DNA of 64,000 bases from Corythucha ciliata. Its lineage: Eukaryota; Arthropoda; Insecta; Hemiptera; Tingidae. Under the pieces are notes generated by a model, which saw only the letters and a program-made list of their open reading frames with translations, was not told where the DNA came from and did not search any database. Positions 26,183-39,576 of this stretch are shown in pieces (positions within the stretch are counted from its first letter, which is position 1; each line of letters begins with the position of its first letter). The stretch is taken from NCBI GenBank assembly GCA_038030265.1, contig CM075941.1:60055952-60119951 (forward strand), in the 5' to 3' direction. The position numbers were made by a program, and so were the translations under genes.

Positions 26183-26225
26183 GTGAATTTGCTTCTTGGA
26201 GATTTATTTGAGATCATGTAGGTAT
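26183..26225 (-). pseudogene. COX2: Mitochondrial COX2 5' fragment (NUMT)
   Basis: Starting at an ATA codon (26225-26223) the minus strand reads MPTWSQMNLQEANSP in the invertebrate mitochondrial code, the conserved start of cytochrome c oxidase subunit II. It is cut after about 14 codons by the NUMT boundary. It lies directly after tRNA-Leu(UUR), as in insect and crustacean mitochondria. Confidence 0.8.
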
Positions 26226-26226
26226 T

Positions 26227-26289
26227 TCTAATAAAAGATTAACTTTATATTTGAATCTTAAGTTCATTGCACTATTCTGCCATATTAGA
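26227..26289 (-). tRNA. trnL2: Mitochondrial tRNA-Leu(UUR) copy (NUMT)
   Basis: The minus strand begins TCTAATA and ends TATTAGA, a perfect 7-bp acceptor stem. The body has GGCAGAATAGTGCAATG in the D-arm region and an anticodon loop with TAA, typical of arthropod mitochondrial tRNA-Leu(UUR). It sits between COI and COX2. As a nuclear copy it is presumably not functional. Confidence 0.88.
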
Positions 26290-26295
26290 AATTAA

Positions 26296-27480
<1,185 letters not shown>

Positions 27481-27898
27481 ACAATATCCCCACCCCTCCA
27501 ACTAACTTCTTGTTATTTTTATAATTTTATTTAACTATTTTTTTTTTTTTTTTTTTTTTTGGCGCCGACTGCTGTGGTCATTCGCCTTGATCCCATTTTG
27601 TCTTTGCATTCATTTAAACATTATGGCATTATGGCTTTGCATAGTTGAATTGAAGTCAATCATCACATCTCATTGATCACATTTCACTAATCTAATATCA
27701 CAGTGGTTTTCTAATCACACTTAGGTTATCACAGCAGGTTGAAAATCTCGACGCTTCGAAGGAAATTCAGTAAGTTTTTTAAATCGGGTAGTTCATTTTT
27801 TTCTTAGTATATCTTTTAATTTTTTATTTTTTAGGTAGTGACCCCTCTCGACCGCGAAGATAGGGCAGATGTCGACGGCATGCTCCAGGGATGCTGGA

Positions 27899-28492
27899 GC
27901 AGGCGGACTCCTTGGCCAGGGAGGGCTCGAATGGAGACTTCACTGGCCCGGAGCCGGCGCTCGGCGTCCCGCCATCGACCTTCAGGATGGCGATAGCTAA
28001 GTGGGTTAATGCCCAGGCGGCTATTCGCTGGCAGAGACTGGAGGGACATCAGCAGAGTAAGCGCATGGTCGAAGGACCGTGCAGGAGGCTTACGAGCAAA
28101 CTGCTCCGACTTAGCCGGAGAGACCTTAGAACGGTGGTAGGCCTTATCACAGGATTCTGCCAGCTCCGTTATCATCTACACCGCATCGGGGTAACCACAG
28201 AGTCCCCGGTGTGCAGACTGTGTGGGGAAGAAGACGAGACCGCCCATCACATCGTGTTCGAATGTGAGGCGCTCGCGGGCCGCCGGCTTAGCATCTTCGG
28301 GGCCGACCAACTCGAGGGTGCCCCGACCGGCGAAACTCTAGCCGAGGACCTCCTAAACCTCGTCAGAGGGAAGGGGATCCTGGACTAGATCCACAGACCC
28401 AGGGGGGGCACAATAATCCACCTAGGATTCCGTGCCGGGGGGGCAACCCTCCTACCCGTGGGTGTTGTTTCAAAAAAAAAAAAAAAAAAAAA
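27899..28492 (+). mobile_element. 5'-truncated non-LTR fragment with poly(A), nested in ORF2
   Basis: The plus strand encodes a retrotransposon C-terminus in frame to 28388. It includes LITGFCQLRYHLHRIG and a CRLCGEEDETAHHIVFEC zinc-knuckle, the post-RNase H tail typical of R1/Jockey/I-type ORF2. It is followed by about 80 bp of 3' UTR and poly(A) at 28472-28492. The 11-bp direct repeat GGGATGCTGGA lies at 27888-27898 and 28493-28503. Removing the insert rejoins the host ORF2 reading frame, confirming both boundaries. Confidence 0.92.
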
Positions 28493-29471
28493 GGGATGCT
28501 GGAAGGCCGCAGTCTGTGCAGTTTGGCATCATTCTCCGGGTGTAATAGCATGCCTGAGTTATTCTCGTACGGCCAATTCGAATGCGGGTAAGCATAATAT
28601 TTTCTTTCCGTGTTAGTTCCGGGTGATCGTATGTCCCTTTTACATCCAATTTGATCGTACTCAGGTTTGTGCTTGTAGCGTTCCACTGCATTTGCCAGTT
28701 ACTCCAGATGGCTTCCTCCAACTTTCGCTGCTCATCCACGAGCGGAAGCAGGGTCTCGCAGGTCACTGGGAGTTCCGTCGCTCTTTTGGCGATGTAATCA
28801 GCTCTCTCATTCCCGTTTATACCGCAGTGTCCCGGTACCCAGGTAAGAACAACGTTATTTCTCAATCTACTGTACTCCTCTCTTATCCTTTCCGTCATTT
28901 GATCTCTGGTTGAGCCCTGCATAAGTGAGAGAATCAGAGATTTTGAGTCGGTGCAAATAATACAGTTTTTATTGAGGTCGGAGGACATTCTGAGCGCATA
29001 AAGTACGGCGTACTGCTCCGCTGTATAGACAGACGCATGATCTGGTAACCTCCATGAGTATTCATTGTCTGGTGATTTGAATACGGCACATGCAACGCCA
29101 GTCGAAGTTTTGGACCCATCAGTATAAAATTTCTCATAGTTTGCATATTTACTTAACATTTCCCTGCAGAAGACACTGTATTCTTCGACTGAGGTTCGCT
29201 CTTTGATTTTATGCATGAGGCTGCAATCTATGCGTATTTTTAGTTCTGACCACGGGCTCTTCGTTAGTTTCAGTGGAAGGACAGGCCCCACACTAGATCC
29301 AACGCTATTCATTATGGCATTTGGCCTAACTCCCATATGGCGCGTCCTGGACGGGAGCCTAGCATACATATCAAATAGGGGTGACTCATCAACTCTTGAT
29401 GAAGTAGGAACCAATGGCCGTGCTTTGAGCGACGCGAAGCATATCAGCGTATTCTTGTTTCTCCGTATTCG

Positions 29472-32400
29472 GGGTGGCAGTTTCCCACATTCTACATAGA
29501 GGCTTTCCATTCTACTGGTCTTTAGAGCCCCGCTTATCAATCTAAGCCCGGTGTTATATACCTGATCTAGCGGACGAAGCCATGTCTTGCGGGCTGATCC
29601 GTATATTGTGGCTCCATAGTCCAATCTACTACACAGAAGCGTCTCAAAGATTCTATCTAGCATTTTTCTATCGCTTCCCCAGCTGTGCCTTGATACTATC
29701 CGCAATATTCTAAGAGCCTTTTGTGACTTATTCAACAAATATTGAACATGCTCCTTCCATCGAAGCTGCTCATCAAAAATAATTCCGAGGTATTTCACTG
29801 ACGGGCGATATGATATTGCGGTCCCGTACAACGTTAGCGGAATATGGGGATGGGCCTTACGGAGTCGGCAAAAGTGCACAGCGTTTGTCTTCTGCACCGA
29901 AAATTCCAATCCGATATTTCTGCCCTTCTCCACCAATTCAATTATACCCAGCTGCAGTTCTATGGGCACCTCATCTCTCTCGTGCGCCAAAAGCATAACT
30001 ATGTCATCCGCGTATGCCACGACTTCAATTCTCGGGGTCGCCAGACATACCAACTGGTTGATCCCTACTATGAAGAGGGTAGGACTCAACACGGATCCTT
30101 GAGGGATACCTTTTCGAATCGGAACTGTATCAGATACAATCTGCCCAATTCTGACACGTAATTTCCTGCTTGTGAGGAATGACTCGATGAAGAGCAAGAG
30201 GCGTCCCTGTATTCCCCATCGTCGAAGTTGAGCCAGTATTGCGCTGGGATCTATGCTGTCAAATGCCTTCTTGATGTCGAAGAACACGGCTGTTACATGT
30301 CTTCTGTCCAAAAAAGCATCCTGGATGTAAGCCTCTAGATAAGTAAGTTGGTCTGTGGTGGACCTATTCGCTCTGAACCCTGCCTGGGTTCCCGTTAGTC
30401 TTTGTTTGCTCTCGAGTTCCCAAAGAAGTCTTTTATTTATTATTCTTTCTAGAAGCTTTCCTAGGCAACTTGTCAACGATATTGGGCGATAGCTGGAGGG
30501 TTTATGAGGGTCTTTCCCAGGTTTCAGAAGCGGGATTACCTCAGCAACCTTCCATTCTGCCGGGTACGTGGCTGTGCTCCACACAGAGTTGAGAATCTCC
30601 AACAGACGAGGATGCTGCTCAGTAGGGATGTTCTTTAAAAACGCATTTGGTATATCGTCTGGGCCGGGGGCAGTGTTCCTTATGGCTTTCAGGGCCTCAT
30701 TCAGTTCCTCTTGAGTGATAGGAGCATTATACAGTTCCTCGACGACGGGGACTTCTATCTGATCGATGCCACTTTCTTGCATCACACTGCTACCTGAGAC
30801 GATCTCAGAGTTATGGTTTTCAGGATCAGAAGACTGTTCCTCCGGACTTGTAAAGTGATTAGCAAGAATGTTAGCTACCTGGAAGGGATCGGTTTCGGTA
30901 CCTCCATCTGCGAGTAACACTGGAGGAGCTTTACTTGACTGTCTACCTTGAAGACTCTTCAACTTCCACCAGACCTCCTTAGGGGCGGCATTAGAGCTGA
31001 TTGTGGAAACGTATTGTTCCCAGGATGCCTTCTTGGCAGCCAGTTTGACCTGCCTTTCTTTCGCTCTCAATATTTTAAAAGCTGCCAAATTTTGCTCGGT
31101 GGGGTGTCGCCTGAATATATTAAAAGCTCTTTTCTTATTTTCAATTGCCTCCCTACATTGCCTGTTCCACCAGGGGACCATTTGCCGTTTATGGCGCGAC
31201 GGTCTTGTTCTTGGAATAGAATTTCTGGCTGCCGTTAGCAGACTTGTCGTGCATTGTTGTACATCTCTTATCACATCTCCCGTAGCGGCTGGGAGTTTAA
31301 CGTTTTGCTGATAGGCGTCCCAATCCGCTTGTTCTATTTTCCATTTTGGTGGCACCGAGATCTCGACTTGGTAGAAAGGCAAATTTATGACGATCGGAAA
31401 GTGGTCGGATAGAAGTAAGCTATCCAGAACCCTCCATTCTATGCCAAGGGCCAAACTAAGAGAGGGTGGCAGTTTCCCACATTCTACATAGAGGCTTTCC
31501 ATTCTACTGGTCTTTAGAGCCCCGCTTATCAATCTAAGCCCGGTGTTATATACCTGATCTAGCGGACGAAGCCATGTCTTGCGGGCTGATCCGTATATTG
31601 TGGCTCCATAGTCCAATCTACTACACAGAAGCGTCTCAAAGATTCTATCTAGCATTTTTCTATCGCTTCCCCAGCTGTGCCTTGATACTATCCGCAATAT
31701 TCTAAGAGCCTTTTGTGACTTATTCAACAAATATTGAACATGCTCCTTCCATCGAAGCTGCTCATCAAAAATAATTCCGAGGTATTTCACTGACGGGCGA
31801 TATGATATTGCGGTCCCGTACAACGTTAGCGGAATATGGGGATGGGCCTTACGGAGTCGGCAAAAGTGCACAGCGTTTGTCTTCTGCACCGAAAATTCCA
31901 ATCCGATATTTCTGCCCTTCTCCACCAATTCAATTATACCCAGCTGCAGTTCTATGGGCACCTCATCTCTCTCGTGCGCCAAAAGCATAACTATGTCATC
32001 CGCGTATGCCACGACTTCAATTCTCGGGGTCGCCAGACATACCAACTGGTTGATCCCTACTATGAAGAGGGTAGGACTCAACACGGATCCTTGAGGGATA
32101 CCTTTTCGAATCGGAACTGTATCAGATACAATCTGCCCAATTCTGACACGTAATTTCCTGCTTGTGAGGAATGACTCGATGAAGAGCAAGAGGCGTCCCT
32201 GTATTCCCCATCGTCGAAGTTGAGCCAGTATTGCGCTGGGATCTATGCTGTCAAATGCCTTCTTGATGTCGAAGAACACGGCTGTTACATGTCTTCTGTC
32301 CAAAAAAGCATCCTGGATGTAAGCCTCTAGATAAGTAAGTTGGTCTGTGGTGGACCTATTCGCTCTGAACCCTGCCTGGGTTCCCGTTAGTCTTTGTTTG

Positions 32401-33455
32401 CTCTCGAGTTCCCAAAGAAGTCTTTTATTTATTATTCTTTCTAGAAGCTTTCCTAGGCAACTTGTCAACGATATTGGGCGATAGCTGGAGGGTTTATGAG
32501 GGTCTTTCCCAGGTTTCAGAAGCGGGATTACCTCAGCAACCTTCCATTCTGCCGGGTACGTGGCTGTGCTCCACACAGAGTTGAGAATCTCCAACAGACG
32601 AGGATGCTGCTCAGTAGGGATGTTCTTTAAAAACGCATTTGGTATATCGTCTGGGCCGGGGGCAGTGTTCCTTATGGCTTTCAGGGCCTCATTCAGTTCC
32701 TCTTGAGTGATAGGAGCATTATACAGTTCCTCGACGACGGGGACTTCTATCTGATCGATGCCACTTTCTTGCATCACACTGCTACCTGAGACGATCTCAG
32801 AGTTATGGTTTTCAGGATCAGAAGACTGTTCCTCCGGACTTGTAAAGTGATTAGCAAGAATGTTAGCTACCTGGAAGGGATCGGTTTCGGTACCTCCATC
32901 TGCGAGTAACACTGGAGGAGCTTTACTTGACTGTCTACCTTGAAGACTCTTCAACTTCCACCAGACCTCCTTAGGGGCGGCATTAGAGCTGATTGTGGAA
33001 ACGTATTGTTCCCAGGATGCCTTCTTGGCAGCCAGTTTGACCTGCCTTTCTTTCGCTCTCAATATTTTAAAAGCTGCCAAATTTTGCTCGGTGGGGTGTC
33101 GCCTGAATATATTAAAAGCTCTTTTCTTATTTTCAATTGCCTCCCTACATTGCCTGTTCCACCAGGGGACCATTTGCCGTTTATGGCGCGACGGTCTTGT
33201 TCTTGGAATAGAATTTCTGGCTGCCGTTAGCAGACTTGTCGTGCATTGTTGTACATCTCTTATCACATCTCCCGTAGCGGCTGGGAGTTTAACGTTTTGC
33301 CGATAGGCGTCCCAATCCGCTTGTTCTATTTTCCATTTTGGTGGCACCGAGATCTCGACTTGGTAGAAAGGCAAATTTATGACGATCGGAAAGTGGTCGG
33401 ATAGAAGTAAGCTATCCAGAACCCTCCATTCTATGCCAAGGGCCAAACTAAGAGA
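29472..33455 (-). repeat. Exact in-frame 1992-bp tandem duplication
   Basis: The blocks 31464-33455 and 29472-31463 are head-to-tail copies 1992 bp (664 codons) apart. I saw one difference while comparing them (C at 33301 versus T at 31309, an Arg/Gln change). The junction near 31463 joins ACTAAGAGA to GGGTGGCAG with no meaningful homology. Confidence 0.93.
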
Positions 33456-34012
33456 ACAGATACTAAGATCAATAGCACTGAATCTTCCGCTGGCGGAGAT
33501 GAAATGTGTTGGCGACCCGTCATTCAAAATTGTTAGGCCCCTGGTGTTTACAATATCCGCGATTTCCTCTCCTTTAGATCCCGTTGTTTCTGAGCCCCAC
33601 GCGCTATTGTGGACATTGAAGTCACCTAATAGCAGCACTGGACGAGGGAGCTGGTCGATAAGGTTTTCGACTTCCTCTTTGGCCCATCTTTGATCTGGCA
33701 GGTAGAGCGAGCATATAGTAACATCGTATGGAACCCTTAGCCTGACTGCCACTGCTTGTAACGAAGTCACACAGTTTATTTTGGTGTAGTGAAAGTCTGA
33801 TCGAATGAAAATCGCGACGCCTCCATGTCGTCTTCCACCGATCTCGGGTGTTAATGATTTCGCAATGACATCGTATCCCTGCAATGTATACTCGTCTTTT
33901 GCGTGCAGGTGAGTCTCCTGCAGGGCAATAACGAAAGGCATCCAGTTTTCAATTAAGTTTTTAAGCTCATCGGAGTGATGTCGTAGTCCTCTAAGGTTCC
34001 ACTGCAATATTC

Positions 34013-35199
34013 CGAATTCTTTTTCTTTTATATAAAAATCTAATATAAAATAAATGATTAGGATTTTGAAGGTTTAATCTAGTTAATTATTATACTTATA
34101 TTTAACTTTAAATCATTAAAGTGTTATTAAGTTAAAATAGTTTTAAGCTATATTACTAATATTTCTTTTATATAAAAATCTAATATAAAATAAGTGATTA
34201 GGATTTTGAGGGTTTAGTCTAGTTAACTATCCCACTTATATCTGATTTCTTAATTATCAGAGTATCATTGAGCCTGTAATTTAGTTAATTAAGTTTTAAG
34301 ATAAAACTTAATATATAATTATAGAAGGGGAGATATAAAATTATTCTAGTAGGGTAAAGTTCTTATTTTATAAATAAATAAATAAATAATATAGACGCCT
34401 ATCTTTAAAATTTACTCACCCTTTATAATAATTACTTTAAGATTACGGAATTAATTTTTAACAAATTTTAATATAATATAAAGGGTGGGGGGCTATATAA
34501 CTAAATCCTATAAGTGAAACTAGGTTTTCTAAGCTAAATTTTAGAATTAAAAAAAAAATAGACTGCTTTAAATTAAAAAAATTTAGGTAGTTCTTATTAA
34601 AATTGTATTAGTATAAGATCTCTTAATGGGGGGTTAAGATATCTAATAATAATAGAATTTTAATTAGTCTTACAAGGAGATAGCTCGAATTTTAAAAATT
34701 TAATTAGAATCTTAATTTTATGTGAATCTTTAAAATAAATCCTTAAATTTATGATACCCCCCCCCCTATAGTACCCCCTATTCCAATCCAAAGGATAGAA
34801 TATACAACCTACCTATGAAAGTCCAAGTAAAACAAATATTTAATGGAATGTACTTAGTACTCTTTGCAAGAAAGATGACGTAATTGTCCTTCGGATAATA
34901 AATTTAGTTGAAAAAGTAAATTTTAGATAAGAGGTTATATAAATAATTTAATCGCGTTATCCAATAAGTATTTTAGTTAATACATTGACTTAAACATACT
35001 AATCAAATAAATAAATATTAGAATACAAATATATATATTGTTAATATACAAACTTAATACTTATAATAAAGAATTTAATTGAATACTATCTCATATTCTA
35101 TACAATAGAATGATACAAAATATTTATATAGATATAATATCACTTATGTAATAATAAATTATTAATCTCCCCTATAGTATATAGGGCAGATGTACCATC
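34013..35199. other. AT-rich mitochondrial control-region-like DNA (NUMT)
   Basis: Very AT-rich and directly upstream of 12S rRNA, where the arthropod control region lies. A unit of about 85 bp beginning TCTTTTATATAAAAATCTAA occurs at 34024 and again at 34166, a degenerate tandem repeat of about 142-bp period. C-runs occur near 34750. I could not identify ND2 or the Ile/Gln/Met tRNAs, so the stretch between COI and the control region seems to be missing. Confidence 0.55.
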
Positions 35200-35993
35200 A
35201 AGTTTAATCGATCGACCTACACTTGTTAATTGTAGTAATTGATTTTGTTATCTAAATTAAAGTTATTATTTGTTAAACATGTAAATATTTGTGTGCTATT
35301 AAGTTTTATTAAATATAAATCTTAAAAGGTTTCAGTTTTTAATATTATTAATTTATTCGAATAAATTATAGTAAATTAATATTTAGTATTATCATATTTT
35401 AGTGCCAGCAGTTGCGGTTATACTAATAATACAACTTTAACTTTTTCGGTTAGGTATTAATTTTTATTATTTTATTCTTATATCTTATTATTAGGTTAAA
35501 TTTTAATATTTTAGTTGAGTAAAGGTTCTATTAAATATTAAATGTGTATAAAAACTAGGATTAGATACCCTATTATTATATTAAATATATAACCTTATTA
35601 TTATTAGTTAATTTTTAAAAATAAAAAAATTTGGCGGTAATTGTTAATTGTTTAGAGGAACCTGTTTATTAATCGATAAACCACGATTAATTTTACCTTT
35701 TTTTGTTTTTATATATCGTTATCATTGAATAATTACTAAGGATATTTTCTTAAATTATTTTTATACAAAATGTTAGATCAAGGTGTAGAATATTAAGGTA
35801 TATAATGGGTTACATTAATTATCATTTTGGGTATTAATACTTGTTTATTTATTGAAATTGGATTTAATTGTAATGTGATATATATATATATCCTATGAAA
35901 TTATTATAGTTACGCACATATCGCCCGTCATTCTCATACATTGGGACAAGTCGTAACAAAGTAGGGTTACTGGAAAGTGGTCCTGGTAAGTTT
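35200..35993 (+). rRNA. rrnS: Mitochondrial 12S rRNA copy (NUMT)
   Basis: It contains conserved small-subunit landmarks: GTGCCAGCAGTTGCGGTTA at about 35402, AAACTAGGATTAGATACCCT near 35555, TTTGGCGGTAA, GAGGAACCTGT, ACGCACATATCGCCCGTC at about 35913, and ACAAGTCGTAACAAAGTAG. The exact 5' end is uncertain. It is followed immediately by tRNA-Val. Confidence 0.93.
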
Positions 35994-36063
35994 CAAGTTT
36001 GAGTTTTTGGTAAAATTTATTATTTACATTAATATTAATACTTGTTCAATTCAAGTAAACTTA
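35994..36063 (+). tRNA. trnV: Mitochondrial tRNA-Val copy (NUMT)
   Basis: Acceptor strands CAAGTTT and AAACTTA pair at 6 of 7 positions. The anticodon arm TATTA-TTTACAT-TAATA has a perfect stem and anticodon TAC. The T-arm ACTTG-TTCAATT-CAAGT is perfect. The position between 12S and 16S is as expected. Confidence 0.88.
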
Positions 36064-37271
36064 ATGTTAAGTTTAACTTAAGTAAGTTTAATGTTAAATT
36101 TTTAATTATATTTTAATATATATATAGTATAATATATAGAATTAATATTTAAAATTTATAATTTAAGTAGGTATTTTTTAAGAAGATATAATTTGTTGTA
36201 CCTTTTGTGTCAGGGTTTATTAATTTAAATTTACATATATAAATTTCCCGAAATTTAAAGATTCACATTTATATTTTTGTTTAAATTTTATATTAATATT
36301 TAATATAAATGTAGTGGTTAAATGCTTTTCAATTTAAATATATCTGGTTTTTCTTGAATTGAATTTAATTAAAAAATTATTTATTTTTAATATAAATTAA
36401 TTTATATTATAGATAATTTAAATAATTAAAGGGATAAGCTTTTAATTAATTTTAAAATTTATGGGTATATTTAAACATTTATTTAGGATTAGTATTTTCT
36501 TTTATTATATTTTTATAAAAATAATTTTTAATTTATTTATTTTATTTAATTTAAAATTTTAAGGAAGTTTTTTATTTAACTAAAATTTAAAAGTCACAAT
36601 GATAAAATTAGTAAATTTAATAATTAGATTTAGGAATTCGGCAAATAAACTTTCCGATTGTTTAATAAAAACATTTTTTTTTGTTTTTATAAAAAATATA
36701 ACCTGCCCTATGATTAAAATGTTAAATGGCCGCGATTTTATCGTGCAAAGGTAGCATAATAATTTGTCCTTTAAATGAGGTCTAGAATAAAAGGTTGAAC
36801 GAGAGAGTAACTTTCTTATTTTAATTTTATTGAATTTTATTTTTTGGTTAAAAAGCCAAAATGGATTTATGGGACGATAAGACCCTGTAGAATTTAATTA
36901 ACCTTATAAGATATAGTTTTTATTTTTAATTTTATATCTTATAAGGTTAATTTAGTTGGGGCGATTATTATATTTAATATACTATATTTTTATATTTTTC
37001 ATTGTTTTATGAAAATTTGATCCTGAATTTTAGATTATAAGAATAAATTACCTTAGGGATAACAGCGTAATCTTCTTGGGGAGTTCTTATTTATAAGAAG
37101 GTTTGCGACCTTGATGTTGGATTAAAATTAATTTATAATGCAGGAGTTATAATTTTAAGTCTGTTCGACTTTTAAAATTTTACATGATCTGAGTTAAGAC
37201 CGGCGTAAGCCAGGTTGGTTTCTATCTATAATATTTTAATATACTTTAGTACGAAAGGACCAAGTATAACA
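36064..37271 (+). rRNA. rrnL: Mitochondrial 16S rRNA copy (NUMT)
   Basis: Large-subunit landmarks: ATGGCCGCGATTTTATCGTG near 36726 leading to CAAAGGTAGCATAATAA, GGGACGATAAGACCC, TTAGGGATAACAGCGTAAT, TTTGCGACCTTGATGTTGG, and near the end GTACGAAAGGACCAAGTAT. It runs to the NUMT boundary, where nuclear repeat sequence resumes at 37272. The length of about 1.2 kb is near complete. Confidence 0.93.
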
Positions 37272-38340
37272 ATTTCATCCCAAAAACGTTCCTAAACTGA
37301 AGATTTTACCCTGAAACTTGCGGGTACACCCCAAAAATACCACTTAACCTCAAAACTGAATATTTTACTTCAAAATTGATATTTTACTTTGTTGGGCACA
37401 GCTTTTCAGGGCACATAGAGTAAAATTTGACGATTTCAAGGCTGGAATAGCTATAATTGCCATTTTTAGGGCGCATAAAGTCAGTCTTTCCAGTTATAGG
37501 AGCAAACAGTACGTCCCATGTCAAGGCGAGAACAGCCGGGTTGGCCGTTTTCGGCGCTCCGAATGGTCTATTTTGCCATTTTCAGGGCAGGAGTCACTTG
37601 TTCAGGCATTTTTAGAGCTCGATTCGTCGGGTAAACGATTTCTAGAGCTCGTAAAGTAAATTCGGCAAATTCTAGGGCTCAAATATAGTAATTTTAGCCG
37701 TTTTAAAGACACGAATCGTCAGTTTTGCCATTTTCAGGGCTCAAATACTTAGTCCATCAAGCCAAGGCCATGATGTTTGACCATTCCTGGTGCGCAAATT
37801 GACGAATTTTGCCATTTTCAGGGAAGGAATCATCTTTTTAGGCATTTCCAGGACACGTGAAGTCATTTTGGCCGTTTTCAGGGCTTGATTAGTCCGTCAA
37901 GCCAAAAGCGCGCATTATGGTCATATTTGGCTCAAGAATGGCCAGTCTGATCAATTTTAGCGCACGAATGGTCGATTTAGCTACTTTCGGGCGGTAGACA
38001 TGATCTTTTTAGGCACTTTTCAGAAGTTCACCATTCGTTACCAATTTTTAGGGTGCGTGAAGTCCAGTTTTAGCCATTTTCAAAACGCGAATCGACAGTT
38101 TTGTTTTTTTGGGCGTGACTTTAGTTACTTTAGCCGTATTTATAGTGTAAATAGCTAGTTTTAACTATTTTTAGGCAGTGAAAAGGCTGTCAAACCAGTT
38201 TTAGTAGAGCGAACCACAGCATATATCTCTCTAGCAGCTCTCTTTAGCAAATACTGAATCCGCGTCTGTCTGCGAAAATGGTATTCTAGGACGCAAAAAC
38301 GGCGAATTTGGTCTTTGAATTATGTCGCCCTTGCGATGTT
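37272..38340 (-). repeat. Long dispersed repeat, copy 2, right block
   Basis: The inverted counterpart of 1941-2212 joined to 4671-5430. It therefore lacks hAT-like element 1 and serves as its empty site. It contains type I units. It ends at CCCTTGCGATG, abutting the RT fragment at 38341. Confidence 0.85.
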
Positions 38341-39110
38341 GATCCCTGGGGCGCTCCAATCTCTACCTTTTGAAAAGCCGAATTCACCCCATTGTGATAA
38401 ACGGACTGAAAACGATTCGATAATTAAGACTCGATAAGTTCAACGGTATCCCTAGCAATATTGTACTTTTTTAGTTTCCGAATTAATATGTTATGGTCTG
38501 CACAAACAAATGCTTTTTTCAAATCGTATGAACCCATTAATGAAAGACCCGATTATTAAAACTGTGAGGCGGATAAGAGCATCAGTTACGCTCTTCTTCT
38601 TCCGGAATCCGCACTGACCCTCGCTAAAAAGTGAATTTTGGTCCTTTAACATTTTTTCAAAAACTTTAGAAAACGTTGGCTATAATGAAATAGGTCGATG
38701 ATTTGAAATGTCGGATTTATCACCACCCTTGTCCAGAGGAATGACTGCCGCAAGTTTCAAAGCATCAGGGAAAATTGTGTTCTCTATGCTTTCGTTAATG
38801 AGGCAAGTTAGAGGTTTAACAATTTCACTCGCAACTGACTTTAATATCACAGAGTTCACGCCCATCACGTCAAACGCAGAAGAATTAGACAAGGACGTGA
38901 TAACCTTACAAACCTCATCCTCTGCAACGGGGGGGGGGGGAACTTGGAGCAACAATATCTATTGCAAACTCAGGAGTTGAAACCTGAGTCTGAGGGAAAG
39001 AATCAGAAACAAGGCATTTCGCTACTCTGCTGAAATAAGTATTAAACTCTTCAGCGTCAATGTCCTTGGAAGCAGTCCCTCTCAAGGGGTACATAACACA
39101 CGCACGCATT
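38341..39110 (-). pseudogene. CR1/L2-like non-LTR reverse transcriptase fragment (inverted piece)
   Basis: Minus-strand frames read EEFNTYFSRVAKCLV, then SSAFDVMGVNSVILKSVASE and IPLDKGGDKSDISNHRPISL. Degraded RT motifs follow, FSEGQCGFRKKKS and IGAPQGS near 38350. This is the linker and the first RT blocks of a CR1/L2/Daphne-type ORF2. Several frameshifts are present. It is cut at the repeat boundary on the left. Confidence 0.75.
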
Positions 39111-39189
39111 TGTCAAGATTTTTGCACGGCACAAGTTCGAGAAACATTTTTATGAACCCCGAGACTCCTGTAGGAACGGCGTTTGTAGA

Positions 39190-39533
39190 TCATGGATGGA
39201 CATTATGACCGTCTACGCCGTCTTCGCTTTTCAGTGCCTGTGCCTTGCACGTGTTTGGTGGTGGCACGCATTTCAGTGATGTCCACACCCGTACGAGACC
39301 AGAGGGAATCAACTTTCAGTTCAGGGTCCTTCCGACAGGCCAAAACCTCCAAAAGTTTTAACAGTATGACGACTATACGTTACAATGTCCTGCCTAACGA
39401 ATTTAAACATCCGCCTCTCAACAAAATTTTAGTCAATAATGTTCTGTAAAGTCTACGTGAGTTTTTTGGTTTGTTTTGAAAAATATATTGGCGATGTAAT
39501 GCCTATAGCGGCGAAAACAATAAATTATTATTA

Positions 39534-39576
<43 letters not shown>

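Larger units (their letters stand above)
27729..34007 (-). pseudogene. Non-LTR ORF2 with duplicated endonuclease-tail/RT block and split C-terminus
   Basis: One frame stays open for 1845 codons from 34007. It contains an APE endonuclease (QETHLHA at 30, GDFNVHN at 128, SDHFPIV), then RT (SYRPISL, FFDIKKAFDSI, IPQGSVLSP, YADDIVML). The endonuclease tail and whole RT then follow a second time, and finally RNase H (YTDGSKTS, TAEQYAVL, CTDSKSL, NGNERADYIAKRA). The fragment at 27899-28492 interrupts it after NCTDCGLPAS. The C-terminal zinc-knuckle coding resumes at 27887 (EHAVDICPIF) and ends, after one apparent 1-base insertion in an A-run, at 27729. Such elements normally encode about 1.2 thousand residues. 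Confidence 0.88.
27538..34012 (-). mobile_element. Non-LTR retrotransposon inserted in the NUMT, 5'-truncated, with internal duplication
   Basis: The minus-strand element runs from about 34012 to a poly(A) tail seen as T's at 27538-27560. The 5' end starts right at the endonuclease domain, so ORF1 is missing. Mitochondrial sequence lies on both sides (COI to the left, control-region-like and rRNA to the right). Inside it lie a 1992-bp tandem duplication (29472-33455) and a plus-strand fragment insertion (27899-28492). No convincing target duplication could be read at the AT-rich ends. Confidence 0.85.

Noticed and set aside
27831..28175. Minus-strand 114-aa frame over the nested fragment
   Set aside because: It is the antisense shadow of the retrotransposon C-terminal coding on the plus strand.
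28470..28686. Poly-Phe tail on the long minus-strand ORF
   Set aside because: It is the T complement of the poly(A) of the nested plus-strand fragment, not part of the protein.
29810..33693. Plus-strand frames of 60-105 aa repeated at 1992-bp spacing
   Set aside because: These are antisense shadows of the duplicated RT ORF. The repetition simply reflects the duplication.
34013..35199. ND2 or tRNA-Ile/Gln/Met in the AT-rich mitochondrial block
   Set aside because: I could not find cloverleaf-like arms or ND2-like reading in either strand that I trust, so I annotate only control-region-like DNA.
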